The notes under the pieces: model-generated
Told to the model about the DNA's origin: nothing
Seen by the model: only the letters and a program-made list of their open reading frames with translations
The model's database searches: none
DNA from: Chitinophaga hostae
GTDB taxonomy: Bacteria > Bacteroidota > Bacteroidia > Chitinophagales > Chitinophagaceae
DNA length: 64,000 bases
Assembly (NCBI RefSeq): GCF_018224885.1
Contig: NZ_JAGTXB010000019.1
Location: forward strand, 62,001-126,000
Direction: 5' to 3'
Position numbers and translations under genes: made by a program
Part shown: positions 52,148 to 60,082 of the stretch, in pieces
How positions within the stretch are numbered: position 1 is the stretch's first letter
How the letters are laid out: every line of letters begins with the position of its first letter

Positions 52148-52777
52148 TTACCACCATAACCACAACAACAATCCCACACTGGTTAAATGACCGGCTTTTG
52201 CGGCCAGGTGTTTCCTGATAGCGGCAATAGAACGTGCAATATAGTTTTTGGAAGTAACGCGGGAAATATTCATCTGCTGCGCAATTTCATCATGCGACAT
52301 CCCCTGGAAGCGGCTCAACCGGAATGCCTGTTGCATTTGTGCCGGCAACCGGTTGATGGCCGCATTCAGCTGTGTTTCCACATCCTTGAATTCCAGTTTA
52401 TCCTGCGCGGAAGGAAGGTCTGATTCCATATAAACATGATGCCCGTTTTCCTGTACCGTAGGCAATACCCGTTTCCTGAACTCGTCCAGGATCATGTTTT
52501 TCGACACCGTATACAAAAAGGCGTCAAAGCGGTTCACGGCTGTTAACCGTTCCCGGCTCATCCACACTTTAATAAATATTTCCTGGGTAAGATCTTCTGC
52601 CCTGGCGGCCGATTTTACAAACTGCAGGGTATTGGCATACATCTTCTTCCAGTAACGGTCAAATAACAACCGGAAGGCCTGTTGGTCTCCCGCAGCCACA
52701 CGCTGCAACAGCTCTTTTTCATTATGTAAGCTATCTTTCAGCAAAGGAAGGTCATGGAATTTATTACAAAATAACAA
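52148..52777 (-). CDS. FecI-type ECF sigma factor, start codon uncertain
   Basis: The protein (up to 209 residues) has sigma region 2 (AFRLLFDRYWKKMYANTLQFVKSAARAEDLTQEIFIKVWMSRERL and FDAFLYTVSKNMILDEFRKR) and region 4 (LPAQMQQAFRLSRFQGMSHDEIAQQMNISRVTSKNYIARSIAAIRKHL). The C-terminal LLLWLWW tail is hydrophobic, as in several Bacteroidota FecI proteins. No ATG is in frame upstream of the conserved part. A TTG at 52777 or one at 52744 must serve, or the true start is another weak codon; the nearest upstream ATG (52755) is out of frame. It activates the FecR-SusC-SusD genes that follow. Confidence 0.9.
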   Translation of the reverse strand: MLFCNKFHDLPLLKDSLHNEKELLQRVAAGDQQAFRLLFDRYWKKMYANTLQFVKSAARAEDLTQEIFIKVWMSRERLTAVNRFDAFLYTVSKNMILDEFRKRVLPTVQENGHHVYMESDLPSAQDKLEFKDVETQLNAAINRLPAQMQQAFRLSRFQGMSHDEIAQQMNISRVTSKNYIARSIAAIRKHLAAKAGHLTSVGLLLWLWW

Positions 52778-52860
52778 TTTTGTGGAATTACGCTGTATAT
52801 AACCGTTATTGCTAAAGACGTTAAAAAGATAGCTGCGAATCCTTCCGGCAAATTATTTTT

Positions 52861-54873
52861 TTACCGGGGAATAAACAGTACCGCATCGGCCACAACAATC
52901 CCATTCGTTTTATGGTTGTCAATTTCCACATAGGCGCCTTTTCCTGCTTTTAGCTGGTAGCTGCCCAAACTCACCCATTCACCGGTGGTTTGTCCCAATA
53001 CCTTCACCGTTTCTCCTGCAACCTGTTTTTCGGTGATCTGCTGCCCGTCGCTGACCTTTACATGCATATTTGCATCCATGCCGGGAAAACGGGGCACATA
53101 GGTAAACACTTCATATTTACCGGCTTTCTTAATTTCCGGCGCAAAGCGTACCGATTTAGCCGCAGCGCCCTTGCTATCGTCTGTAAGCATGGAGGGTCCG
53201 TAACTGCCACGTCCACCCTTCTTCCAATCGCCCGTGATGGTCACATGTGCCTCGTCGTTATCATCTACCAAAATCTCCGCCGGGCTGTTATCTGCCAGGG
53301 GATCAGTTTGCAGCAACTGCTGTACTTTCTTTACATCTGCTTCCTGTACGGAAGTTTTGCTGTCGATAGCCACAGCTGCCGCCGTGGCAGCGGATTGTCC
53401 CAATACCATGAACACCGGTTCCATGCGAATGGAGCCATAGGCAATATGTGTAGCCGACAGGCACACCGGCACCAGTACATTCTTTGCTTCGGTAGCCACC
53501 GGGATAAGGGATTTATAGGAAACGGGGTAAGGTCCGAAACCATGGATCTCCACATCTCCCTCATTTTTTACCATACCGTTTACGACCACACGCTGACAGT
53601 TATGCGAATCCATGCCATAAGCAGCCATTCCCACGGCATCGGTCACCGTGGTATGACCTTCGCAGTTGGCTTGTGTCATTACATAAGCGCCTACCATACG
53701 CCGCGCTTCCCTCACATAAAGCTGGGGCGACCAGTGCCCGTTATCTTTATATTCATCCTTAGGATAACCCCATTTCAACATCTGCTCCCGCAGCGGGGCA
53801 GGCACCCGCTCATCATGCCCCAGGAAATACAACAGCCCTTTGGTATAGCTTTCATGCTCCAGGATGATCTTTTTACGCGTAGCGTAATCTGCTTCGGGGT
53901 AGTCGTAGTTCATTCCGATCATATCTGTGGAAAAAGCTCCCATATTATTGATATCTGTTTTGCCGTTGGGCATCAGGTCCATCTTCAGCAAAGGTTTCAG
54001 CTCTTTGGGTTTTGTTTGTTCCAGTAAACGCACCAGCAATTCATATTTGGAGGGATCATATCCTTCCGGCTTTGTGATAGGCACCTGGTTGGCTGGCTGA
54101 TCGCTCAGGCAGATCCTGAAATTGTAGGCCTGTATTTTTTTATCGCCGGCTCCTTTTACATCCATTGTACCGGGGGCAATGCCCCATAGCAGTCCGCTTT
54201 CGGGTTTACCAGGCGTTTTGTAGGGATCAATACCATCGGGAAACTGATGCATATCCCGCAGCTGCACCCCGTTATAGGTTTCGTTATACTGTCCGTTGGC
54301 TTCGCGGCCCGTAGTATAGGAAATACCTGCTTTCACCATCAGATCACCTTCGTAGGAGCAATCAATAAACATTTTCGCTTTCACCACGCGGGTATCGGGA
54401 CCATTGATCGTTATTTCCCTGATATACCCGTTTTCCTTTTTAGCGCTGCTGATGGTATACTCATACAGCACCGGCACTTTGGCGGCTTTTATGTATTCCT
54501 GGAAAATATCTTCCGCCACATGTGGTTCAAAGATCCACTGTTCCAGCTTCCCGTAATGCTGCCCGATGCGGCGGTAAAAATTGCGCGACAGGCCCGTAAT
54601 CGCATATTTGTTGCCGATATCGGTATACCCCAATCCGCCGGTGGTGAGTCCGCCGAGATGCTTATCGGGCGATACCAGGATCACGGTTTTATGCAACTTT
54701 TTGGCCGTATAGGCAGCGATAACACCCGCGGAGGTGCCTCCGTAAACGCAGATATCTGCTTCCACCGGCGGCGCTGCCGCAAAGAGTAAATTACCGGCTG
54801 GCAACAGGCAACAGGCGCCCAGCAGGGCATGCCGGTATCGCCCCAGGAGGGCGGAAATGATTTTGGTCTTCAT
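52861..54873 (-). CDS. Secreted FAD-dependent oxidoreductase with golvesin-like C-terminal domain
   Basis: The 670-residue protein has an N-terminal export signal and an FAD-binding domain: EADICVYGGTSAGVIAAYTAKKL (dinucleotide-binding motif), LGGLTTGGLGYTDIGN, FIDCSYEGDLMVKAGISY and VREARRMVGAYVMTQ. This is the FAD-dependent oxidoreductase family often named after xanthan lyase-associated proteins. The last ~130 residues (VTITGDWKKGGRGSYGPSML to VADAVLFIPR) resemble the golvesin C-terminal domain, a beta-sandwich. It lies 83 bases upstream of the sigma gene in the same direction and may belong to the same locus, though a link is not proven. The substrate is unknown. Confidence 0.85.
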   Translation of the reverse strand: MKTKIISALLGRYRHALLGACCLLPAGNLLFAAAPPVEADICVYGGTSAGVIAAYTAKKLHKTVILVSPDKHLGGLTTGGLGYTDIGNKYAITGLSRNFYRRIGQHYGKLEQWIFEPHVAEDIFQEYIKAAKVPVLYEYTISSAKKENGYIREITINGPDTRVVKAKMFIDCSYEGDLMVKAGISYTTGREANGQYNETYNGVQLRDMHQFPDGIDPYKTPGKPESGLLWGIAPGTMDVKGAGDKKIQAYNFRICLSDQPANQVPITKPEGYDPSKYELLVRLLEQTKPKELKPLLKMDLMPNGKTDINNMGAFSTDMIGMNYDYPEADYATRKKIILEHESYTKGLLYFLGHDERVPAPLREQMLKWGYPKDEYKDNGHWSPQLYVREARRMVGAYVMTQANCEGHTTVTDAVGMAAYGMDSHNCQRVVVNGMVKNEGDVEIHGFGPYPVSYKSLIPVATEAKNVLVPVCLSATHIAYGSIRMEPVFMVLGQSAATAAAVAIDSKTSVQEADVKKVQQLLQTDPLADNSPAEILVDDNDEAHVTITGDWKKGGRGSYGPSMLTDDSKGAAAKSVRFAPEIKKAGKYEVFTYVPRFPGMDANMHVKVSDGQQITEKQVAGETVKVLGQTTGEWVSLGSYQLKAGKGAYVEIDNHKTNGIVVADAVLFIPR

Positions 54874-54970
54874 ACGCAGAATTAATAACGACCGTTTAAA
54901 AGGCCTTATGCTATAAAGACGGAAAAAGAGGAACAGGGAATGCGTCCCGCAAAAAATTTTTTCCCCAACA

Positions 54971-55002
54971 TTTACCGGGATGCCGCTGATCGGGTATCTT
55001 TG
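54971..55002 (+). promoter_or_regulatory. Candidate folD promoter (-33 TTTA, -7 TATCTTTG)
   Basis: TATCTTTG at 54995-55002 fits TAnnTTTG, and TTTA at 54971-54974 lies 20 bases upstream in place of the -33 TTTG. The folD ATG is 51 bases downstream. Confidence 0.6.
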
Positions 55003-55053
55003 CTGTCTTCAAGCGGCAGAAACACACATCAATAACGAATAAAAGATTTTAAT

Positions 55054-55905
55054 ATGGCAGCCACATCTACACTGTTAGACGGGAAAGGGTTATCCAAGGC
55101 AATGGAAGCTGATTTAAAGGTAAGGGTAGAAAAAATTATTGCGCAAACGGGTAAGGTGCCGGTACTGGCCACAATCCTGGTGGGCAACGATCCTTCTTCT
55201 GAGGTATATGTAAAAATGAAGGGAAATGCCTGCGAACGGGTAGGAATGACCTCAGTGCGGGTACATTTGCCGGAAGAAACAACGACGGAAGAATTGCTGG
55301 CTGCTATAGAAAAACTGAATAACGACGAGCAGATCTGCGGTATTTTACTGCAGCACCCGGTGCCCCACCAGATTGATGAAAGGGCCTGTTTTGATAAAAT
55401 TGCGATCGACAAAGATGTGGATGGCGTTACCTGTCTGGGTTTTGGCCGGATGTCGATGAATGAACCTGCCTATGGCAGCGCTACACCGGCAGGTATTATG
55501 GAGCTGCTCAAACATTATAAATTACCGTTGGCCGGTAAACACGCGGTAGTAGTAGGTCGCAGCCCTATCCTCGGTAAGCCGGTAGCAATGATGCTGCTGA
55601 ATGAAAATGCAACGGTAACGATCTGCCATTCCAAAACCGATAATTTACCGGCGCTGATCAAACAGGCCGACATCGTAGTAGGCGCCGTAGGCCGGCCGGA
55701 ATTCATCAGGGCAGAATGGATCAAAGATGGCGCAGTGGTAGTGGACGCCGGTTATCATAAAGGCGGACTCGGAGATGTGGAAATAAGCAAGGTAAAAGAC
55801 CGTGCTGCGGCTTACACCCCGGTACCTGGCGGCGTTGGCCCGATGACCATAGCAACGCTGATTGCGCAGACAGTGGCTTCTGCTGAAAAGAAGCTGAAAG
55901 CGTAA
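55054..55905 (+). CDS. folD: Bifunctional methylene-THF dehydrogenase / methenyl-THF cyclohydrolase
   Basis: FolD interconverts 5,10-methylene-THF and 10-formyl-THF in one-carbon metabolism. The catalytic pair is Y52 and K56 in SEVYVKMK. The cyclohydrolase region usually reads QLPLP; here it is QHPVP, a variant I know from some other bacterial lineages. The NADP-binding loop VVVGRSPILGKPVAMML, the VDGVT segment and the C-terminal PVPGGVGPMTIATL are all present. The 283-residue length is normal. A promoter-like element lies upstream, and a strong inverted repeat follows the stop. Confidence 0.96.
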   Translation: MAATSTLLDGKGLSKAMEADLKVRVEKIIAQTGKVPVLATILVGNDPSSEVYVKMKGNACERVGMTSVRVHLPEETTTEELLAAIEKLNNDEQICGILLQHPVPHQIDERACFDKIAIDKDVDGVTCLGFGRMSMNEPAYGSATPAGIMELLKHYKLPLAGKHAVVVGRSPILGKPVAMMLLNENATVTICHSKTDNLPALIKQADIVVGAVGRPEFIRAEWIKDGAVVVDAGYHKGGLGDVEISKVKDRAAAYTPVPGGVGPMTIATLIAQTVASAEKKLKA

Positions 55906-55907
55906 AG

Positions 55908-55994
55908 CAGAAAGCAAAAAGCTATCGAGGCGAATGAGTGATGCGGAAAATTCAGATCCGTTTTGATCATTCGCTTCGATAGCTTTCTGCTTTC
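55908..55994. repeat. Interrupted inverted repeat after folD
   Basis: AAGCTATCGAGGCGAATGA (from 55919) pairs with TCATTCGCTTCGATAGCTT (to 55985), with one mismatch. GCAGAAAGC and GCTTTCTGC extend the stem after a 6- to 7-base insertion on the left side. It could end folD transcription or be a mobile intergenic palindrome; no T-run is obvious apart from TTTCTCCTTT. Confidence 0.65.
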
Positions 55995-56079
55995 TCCTTT
56001 ATGCCTTCAACCCAAAACTTGTCCTTAATCGCCCTCTTAGTTGTCGTATTAGCACCCGATTCAAATCGATATATCCATT

Positions 56080-56087
56080 TATGTTTG
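56080..56087 (+). promoter_or_regulatory. Candidate -7 promoter box (TATGTTTG)
   Basis: TATGTTTG fits TAnnTTTG, 19 bases upstream of the ATG of the DinB-like gene at 56107. The -33 element is weak. Confidence 0.5.
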
Positions 56088-56106
56088 CAGTAGAAAAACA
56101 AACACT

Positions 56107-56610
56107 ATGAAAACACAACTGATCAACGATATTGATATCACCGGCAGCACATTATTACAGCTGATCTCTTCTTTTTCTGAAGAAGAATTTAATACCATTC
56201 CATTTGAAGGCAGCTGGACGGCGGGCCAGGTGGCCGAGCATATCTGGAAAGCAGGCGACTGCGAAATATTGTATGGACCTACGGTGGCTGTAGACAGAGT
56301 GCCGGATGAAAAAGTGGGCGCTATTAAAACCTTGTTTTTAAATTTTGGTATTAAAATGACATCGCCGGAATCAATACGTCCGGGAGAAGGTTATCATCCG
56401 AAAGCAGCTGCACTGGACAATATCCGCAGCATATGGGATAAGCTGACCACTGCGGCCAATACGCTGACGCTGGAAGAAGAATGTACTGCTTTTGAAGTGC
56501 CCGGGTTTGGACCATTTACCCGGTTAGAGTGGATACAGTTTATCAATACGCATACACAGCGGCATATTCAACAGATGCAAAATATACAGGCGAAGGTATT
56601 GCGGGCATAG
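56107..56610 (+). CDS. DinB-like four-helix-bundle protein
   Basis: The 167-residue product has the four-helix layout of DinB/YfiT proteins. Three histidine-bearing segments that usually bind a metal are visible: TAGQVAEHIWK near residue 40, EGYHPKA near 98 and the final FINTHTQRHIQQMQNI near 150. These proteins are metal-dependent, and many are thiol or bacillithiol-linked transferases; others have no function assigned. A -7 box lies right upstream. Its stop abuts the stop of the convergent DinB-like gene. Confidence 0.85.
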   Translation: MKTQLINDIDITGSTLLQLISSFSEEEFNTIPFEGSWTAGQVAEHIWKAGDCEILYGPTVAVDRVPDEKVGAIKTLFLNFGIKMTSPESIRPGEGYHPKAAALDNIRSIWDKLTTAANTLTLEEECTAFEVPGFGPFTRLEWIQFINTHTQRHIQQMQNIQAKVLRA

Positions 56611-57096
56611 CTATACCTCCAGCAACAATTTCATCTTTTCTATTTGCCGGCGATGACGCAGGATATGCACAATAGCATGCTCCATTAACTGCTCTATATC
56701 GTATACCTGTCCCCAGCCGGTAAGCATCTTTTTTGACTGCTCCATTTCTTCCAGTTCATCGTTGCTGATATCGTTGAAAACAGTAGTAGTAAATTGAAAG
56801 GCATCTTTCAGATCAGTAATATACTTATCAGCAGATGTGTGCAGTGTCTTATCCGGTTTTGTATAGTCATGGCCCTTCCACCGGTGAATATACCCGGCAT
56901 AGGAATACATGGAACTGACTACATGCGACAATATCGTTTGAACAGACCGGCAGTCAGGGTTTTGCGTAACCGGATCTGCAACGGCAACGAGTGTGGCATC
57001 AGGAATAGTGGATATACATCCCACCATTTCATTCACCGCTTTTTCATATTCGTCCAGCAGGGCGCCGGTAGCGCCTTGTCGATATACTTTATCCAT
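56611..57096 (-). CDS. DinB-like protein
   Basis: This 161-residue protein also has the DinB-type helical bundle: SVQTILSHVVSSMYSYAGYI near residue 55 and the C-terminal MEHAIVHILRHRRQIEKMKLLLE with the His-x3-His-like pair. It converges with another DinB-like gene with zero bases between the stop codons. The two proteins are only distantly alike, so recent duplication is unlikely. Function is unknown; a metal-dependent transferase role is possible from family membership. Confidence 0.8.
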   Translation of the reverse strand: MDKVYRQGATGALLDEYEKAVNEMVGCISTIPDATLVAVADPVTQNPDCRSVQTILSHVVSSMYSYAGYIHRWKGHDYTKPDKTLHTSADKYITDLKDAFQFTTTVFNDISNDELEEMEQSKKMLTGWGQVYDIEQLMEHAIVHILRHRRQIEKMKLLLEV

Positions 57097-57137
57097 TTTA
57101 TACTTCCCTGGTAAATAGGAAGAATAAATGTAGTTAT

Positions 57138-57734
57138 TTATCTGAAATTAATACCAAGACCAATTTGCGCCTGCTGTGTTTTCCATTGATAGCGCTCATC
57201 AATATCATTCACATTGGAGATACCCAATACATAGCGGGCATACACATGCAGGATATCAAACGTTAAAGTAGCGCCGGCGGCGATGCCCAGATCGCTGCGT
57301 TTAAAAGCGGAACGATTGTAGGTGAGCAGGTTTTCATTGGCATAAAAGAGATAGCTGTATTCGGGGCCGGCATTGACGGTGATCATTTTATTGATGTTGT
57401 AGCGAAGCAGTACCGGCAGTGTAATATAGCTCAGCTTAATATTTTTATTGGCCTGATCATTACTGGTATGAATGTAACGGGCGCTGAAATCATCGCCGCG
57501 CTTAGCGCCAGCCTGCGAAAACAACAGTTCCGGCTGTATACCCCATTTCTTTGAAAAATCATAGGTGGCAAAAACGCCTAATCTTCCACCCATGGTATAA
57601 TTTGACCTGATCCCTTCTCCATTCAGCTTAAACATGTTCAGATCTGCCTTGAGGCCATAGTGCAATTGCTGTGCGTTCAGGAGGGAAACAACCGCGCATA
57701 ACAGGGTAACCGTAAACAGTAATCGTTTTTTCAT
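57138..57734 (-). CDS. Outer-membrane beta-barrel protein (PorT/OMP_b-brl_2-like)
   Basis: The 198-residue protein has a signal peptide (LLFTVTLLCAVVSLLNAQQ) followed by alternating amphipathic strands with glycine-aromatic turns: HYGLKADLNMF, GGRLGVFATYDFSKKWGIQPELLFSQAGAK, TLPVLLRYNINKMITVNAGPEYSYLFYA, and a final AQIGLGINFR. This is the pattern of small eight- to ten-stranded outer-membrane barrels common in Bacteroidota. No specific substrate or partner can be assigned. An inverted repeat TTGATCAATTTG/CGAATTGATCAG lies just upstream. Confidence 0.85.
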   Translation of the reverse strand: MKKRLLFTVTLLCAVVSLLNAQQLHYGLKADLNMFKLNGEGIRSNYTMGGRLGVFATYDFSKKWGIQPELLFSQAGAKRGDDFSARYIHTSNDQANKNIKLSYITLPVLLRYNINKMITVNAGPEYSYLFYANENLLTYNRSAFKRSDLGIAAGATLTFDILHVYARYVLGISNVNDIDERYQWKTQQAQIGLGINFR

Positions 57735-57736
57735 AG

Positions 57737-57772
57737 TTGATCAATTTGACCATAAAGAAACGAATTGATCAG
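57737..57772. promoter_or_regulatory. Candidate operator (inverted repeat) of the barrel gene
   Basis: TTGATCAATTTG (57737-57748) and CGAATTGATCAG (57761-57772) match as inverted repeats at 10 of 12 positions, with 12 bases between. The position, at the start of the transcript, suggests a regulator site or a leader hairpin. Confidence 0.4.
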
Positions 57773-57860
57773 ATGCGTATTGCAGCGGCATTACGACTAA
57801 TAGATGATCCTGCTGTTTTTCACTATCATGCCGGAAATTTCCTCGGCAAATCAAAACGGG

Positions 57861-58967
57861 TTATCCTTTCAAATCTACTTTTTGTCCTGTTTTCACGGCT
57901 TTATAAATGGCGTCGATCAGCTTCAGGTCCTTCAGCGCCTCTTCTCCATTCACAGGAATTGACGGTTGTTTTCCTTCCAGCAGGATACCGGCCATTTCTT
58001 CCATCTGCACGGTTTGATGGGTAACATGCGGATGGGTTAGCTCTCCTTTATTGGTACGTCCTTTAATAGGGCCGTAGCCGGTAGATGGTTGTAATTCCGC
58101 AAATCCTTTTTCGCCATCCAGGAAAAAGCGATCCAGGTTATTCATGTTGTAGGTAGAGAGGCAGGATGCAACTGCGCCGCCTGGGAATCCAAACTGGAAT
58201 TGTATGGTTTCGTCTACCCCTTCTTTAAATTTCACCGGGTCTGTTTTTGTTTCCTGCGCGGTTACCCAGATGGGTTCCTCTCCTACCATATACCGGGCGC
58301 CGTTAATGGCGTATATGCCGATATCCATCATAGCGCCACCGCCGGCCAATTGTTTATTCAACCGCCATTGGGTGGGGTCGCCTATTTTAAAACCACATTG
58401 TCCCTGGAAGAACATGATCTTACCAAATTCTCCGCTGTTTCTCATACGGATGATCTCTAATGTTTTGGGTTCAAAATGCATGCGGTATCCTACCAGTAGC
58501 TGTACATTTGCTTTTTTGCAGGCGTCGATCATTTCCTGGCCCTCCTTTGCATTAATGGCCATCGGCTTTTCGCAGATTACATGCTTACCCGCAGCGGCTA
58601 CGCGTATTACCTGGTCGTGGTGCAGGCCATTTGGTGTGGTGATATACACCACATCAATATCTTTATTGTCTTTGATGCGGTCAAAGTTTTCATAATTGTA
58701 ACAGTTTTTTTCCGGGATGGAAAACCTGCTTTGCCAGTCTTTTATTTTTGATGGCGTACCACTGATAACACCTACCAGCTTTGCTTTTACACAGTCCCTC
58801 ATTGCTTCTGCCACCCGGTTTCCATATCCGCCCAGTCCCATAATGGCTACACGTAATACGGGCCCGTCATAGTTATTCATACGGGCAGCCCAGCCTGCCA
58901 GCGGCATTAAAGGCATTACCATTGCGGAGGCGGCAATTTTCTGAAGGAAGTCACGGCGTGAGTTCAT
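57861..58967 (-). CDS. Gfo/Idh/MocA-family oxidoreductase with Tat-like signal
   Basis: The 368-residue protein has a twin-arginine signal (NSRRDFLQKIAASAMVMPLMPLAGWAA), then the Rossmann motif VAIMGLGGYGNRVAEAM, the cofactor-binding ICEKPMAINAKEGQEM (with the catalytic lysine of EKP) and GGGAMMDIGIYAINGARYM. These enzymes oxidise or reduce sugars using tightly bound NAD(P). Export via Tat fits a folded protein carrying its cofactor. The neighbours do not suggest a substrate. Glycoside oxidation or dehydrogenase-coupled glycosidase chemistry are both possible. Confidence 0.9.
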   Translation of the reverse strand: MNSRRDFLQKIAASAMVMPLMPLAGWAARMNNYDGPVLRVAIMGLGGYGNRVAEAMRDCVKAKLVGVISGTPSKIKDWQSRFSIPEKNCYNYENFDRIKDNKDIDVVYITTPNGLHHDQVIRVAAAGKHVICEKPMAINAKEGQEMIDACKKANVQLLVGYRMHFEPKTLEIIRMRNSGEFGKIMFFQGQCGFKIGDPTQWRLNKQLAGGGAMMDIGIYAINGARYMVGEEPIWVTAQETKTDPVKFKEGVDETIQFQFGFPGGAVASCLSTYNMNNLDRFFLDGEKGFAELQPSTGYGPIKGRTNKGELTHPHVTHQTVQMEEMAGILLEGKQPSIPVNGEEALKDLKLIDAIYKAVKTGQKVDLKG

Positions 58968-59200
58968 AACGGGAATATTTTGGGTTTCATGAATAGCTTA
59001 ATAATACAAAAAAATACCAGCATTTCTATGGGCCGTATCCGTTAAAAAATACCGGCAGGGATATACGAAGATGATCACCATCAACCGGAGAACGGATGGC
59101 GGCAACAACAGGAAGGTATGGAGCGGGAATGGCGGGTTACAAAAAGTGCGGGGTGGCGGCAGGGCCGGTATTACCGGCGCCTGCCATTGCAGCAAAAGAG

Positions 59201-59731
59201 CTAGTCTTTTACATCATACAGAATTACAAACTCTACCCGTCTGTTCTTTGCCTTACCCGCTTCCGTATCGTTAGTGGCGATCGGGTCGCGGTCGGACAGG
59301 CCCCAGGTAAACATACGGTCGTTGCTGACATTAAAACTGCCCAACAGCTGTTTGGCGCTGGCTGCGCGTCTTTCAGACAGGTCGCGGTTATAATTGGCAA
59401 CGCCGGTATTATCCGTGTGGCCGGTGATGAGGATCTTTGTTTTATTGTACTTGTTGAGTATTTCAGCAAAGTGACCAAAGGTGGGCTTGATGCTTTCATT
59501 CACCTGGTCGGAAGCGCTCGCAAACAGGACGTTATTGGGGAAAATAACTTTGAGACTGTCTTTGATAATACTTACTTCTGCTTCGTTCAATATATTTTTC
59601 AGCTCTTTATACTGCTTGTTCATATAAACATGCGGACTGCTGCTTTTCTTTGACGCAGCGCAGGAAGCCAACAAAACAACGGCCATTAAAGCCACCAGGC
59701 CGTAACGGGGGATCAATAACATTCTTTTCAT
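59201..59731 (-). CDS. OmpA-family peptidoglycan-binding lipoprotein
   Basis: The 176-residue product has a lipobox (ALMAVVLLASCAASKK) and an OmpA-like C-terminal domain: LFASASDQVNESIKPTFGHFAEILNKY, ILITGHTDNTGVANYNRDLSERRAASAKQLL and GKAKNRRVEFVIL. The TDNxG and NRRVE segments carry the peptidoglycan-contacting residues. It should tether the outer membrane to the wall. I start it at 59731 because a -7 box (59751-59758) lies between this ATG and the upstream in-frame ATG. Confidence 0.92.
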   Translation of the reverse strand: MKRMLLIPRYGLVALMAVVLLASCAASKKSSSPHVYMNKQYKELKNILNEAEVSIIKDSLKVIFPNNVLFASASDQVNESIKPTFGHFAEILNKYNKTKILITGHTDNTGVANYNRDLSERRAASAKQLLGSFNVSNDRMFTWGLSDRDPIATNDTEAGKAKNRRVEFVILYDVKD

Positions 59732-59750
59732 TATCATGCGTATTAGGGCA

Positions 59751-59758
59751 CAAAGGTA
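59751..59758 (-). promoter_or_regulatory. Candidate -7 promoter box (TACCTTTG) of the OmpA-like gene
   Basis: TACCTTTG on the minus strand fits TAnnTTTG, 20 bases upstream of the ATG at 59731. CTTG lies 17 bases further upstream as a weak -33. Confidence 0.55.
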
Positions 59759-59794
59759 TGTAAAATAGACATTATCAAGCTGTTGCATTGACAT

Positions 59795-60082
59795 TCTCTA
59801 ATATTCATAAAATCATATATGCGTTAATGTTATATCATTTGCCGGGGATTGACGTGCAGGAGCGAAGAGGCTTCCGCCAGGGCGGCGGCCTGCCGCCCGG
59901 CCTTCCTTCTCTATGGCAGTAAAATGACCGGCATCCGGAGGCAACAGCGTCCTTTGTCATACGGAGGCCATTTAATACCATTCCATACCCTCCTTTTTTT
60001 CCCAAGCCCTATTTTTAAGCGGTATTCCCCCGGTGATAGCGGGGCTGAATATATATTTGGTGATTATAATAGTGAACAATTC
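59795..60082. other. Intergenic region upstream of GH31 with GC-rich hairpin
   Basis: The region between divergent genes holds two promoter-like boxes and a GC-rich hairpin (GGGCGGC/GCCGCCC at 59880-59898, 5-base loop). I see no gene in it. Confidence 0.4.
60052..60059 (+). promoter_or_regulatory. Candidate -7 promoter box (TATATTTG) of GH31
   Basis: TATATTTG fits TAnnTTTG and lies 23 bases before the ATG at 60083, which supports that start over the upstream in-frame codon at 59849. The -33 element is poor. Confidence 0.5.

Noticed and set aside
52990..54027. Plus-strand open frame (345 codons) opposite the FAD oxidoreductase
   Set aside because: It is antisense to a clear gene and rich in His, Ile and Cys without pattern.
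54888..54900. ACCGTTTAAA upstream of the FAD oxidoreductase gene
   Set aside because: The left half of the operator is missing and the centre does not match the four good sites, so it is taken as chance.
59849..60082. Upstream in-frame extension of the GH31 gene
   Set aside because: The extra 78 residues lack a signal peptide, pass through a GC-rich hairpin, and lie upstream of a promoter-like -7 box. A clear signal peptide starts at 60083.
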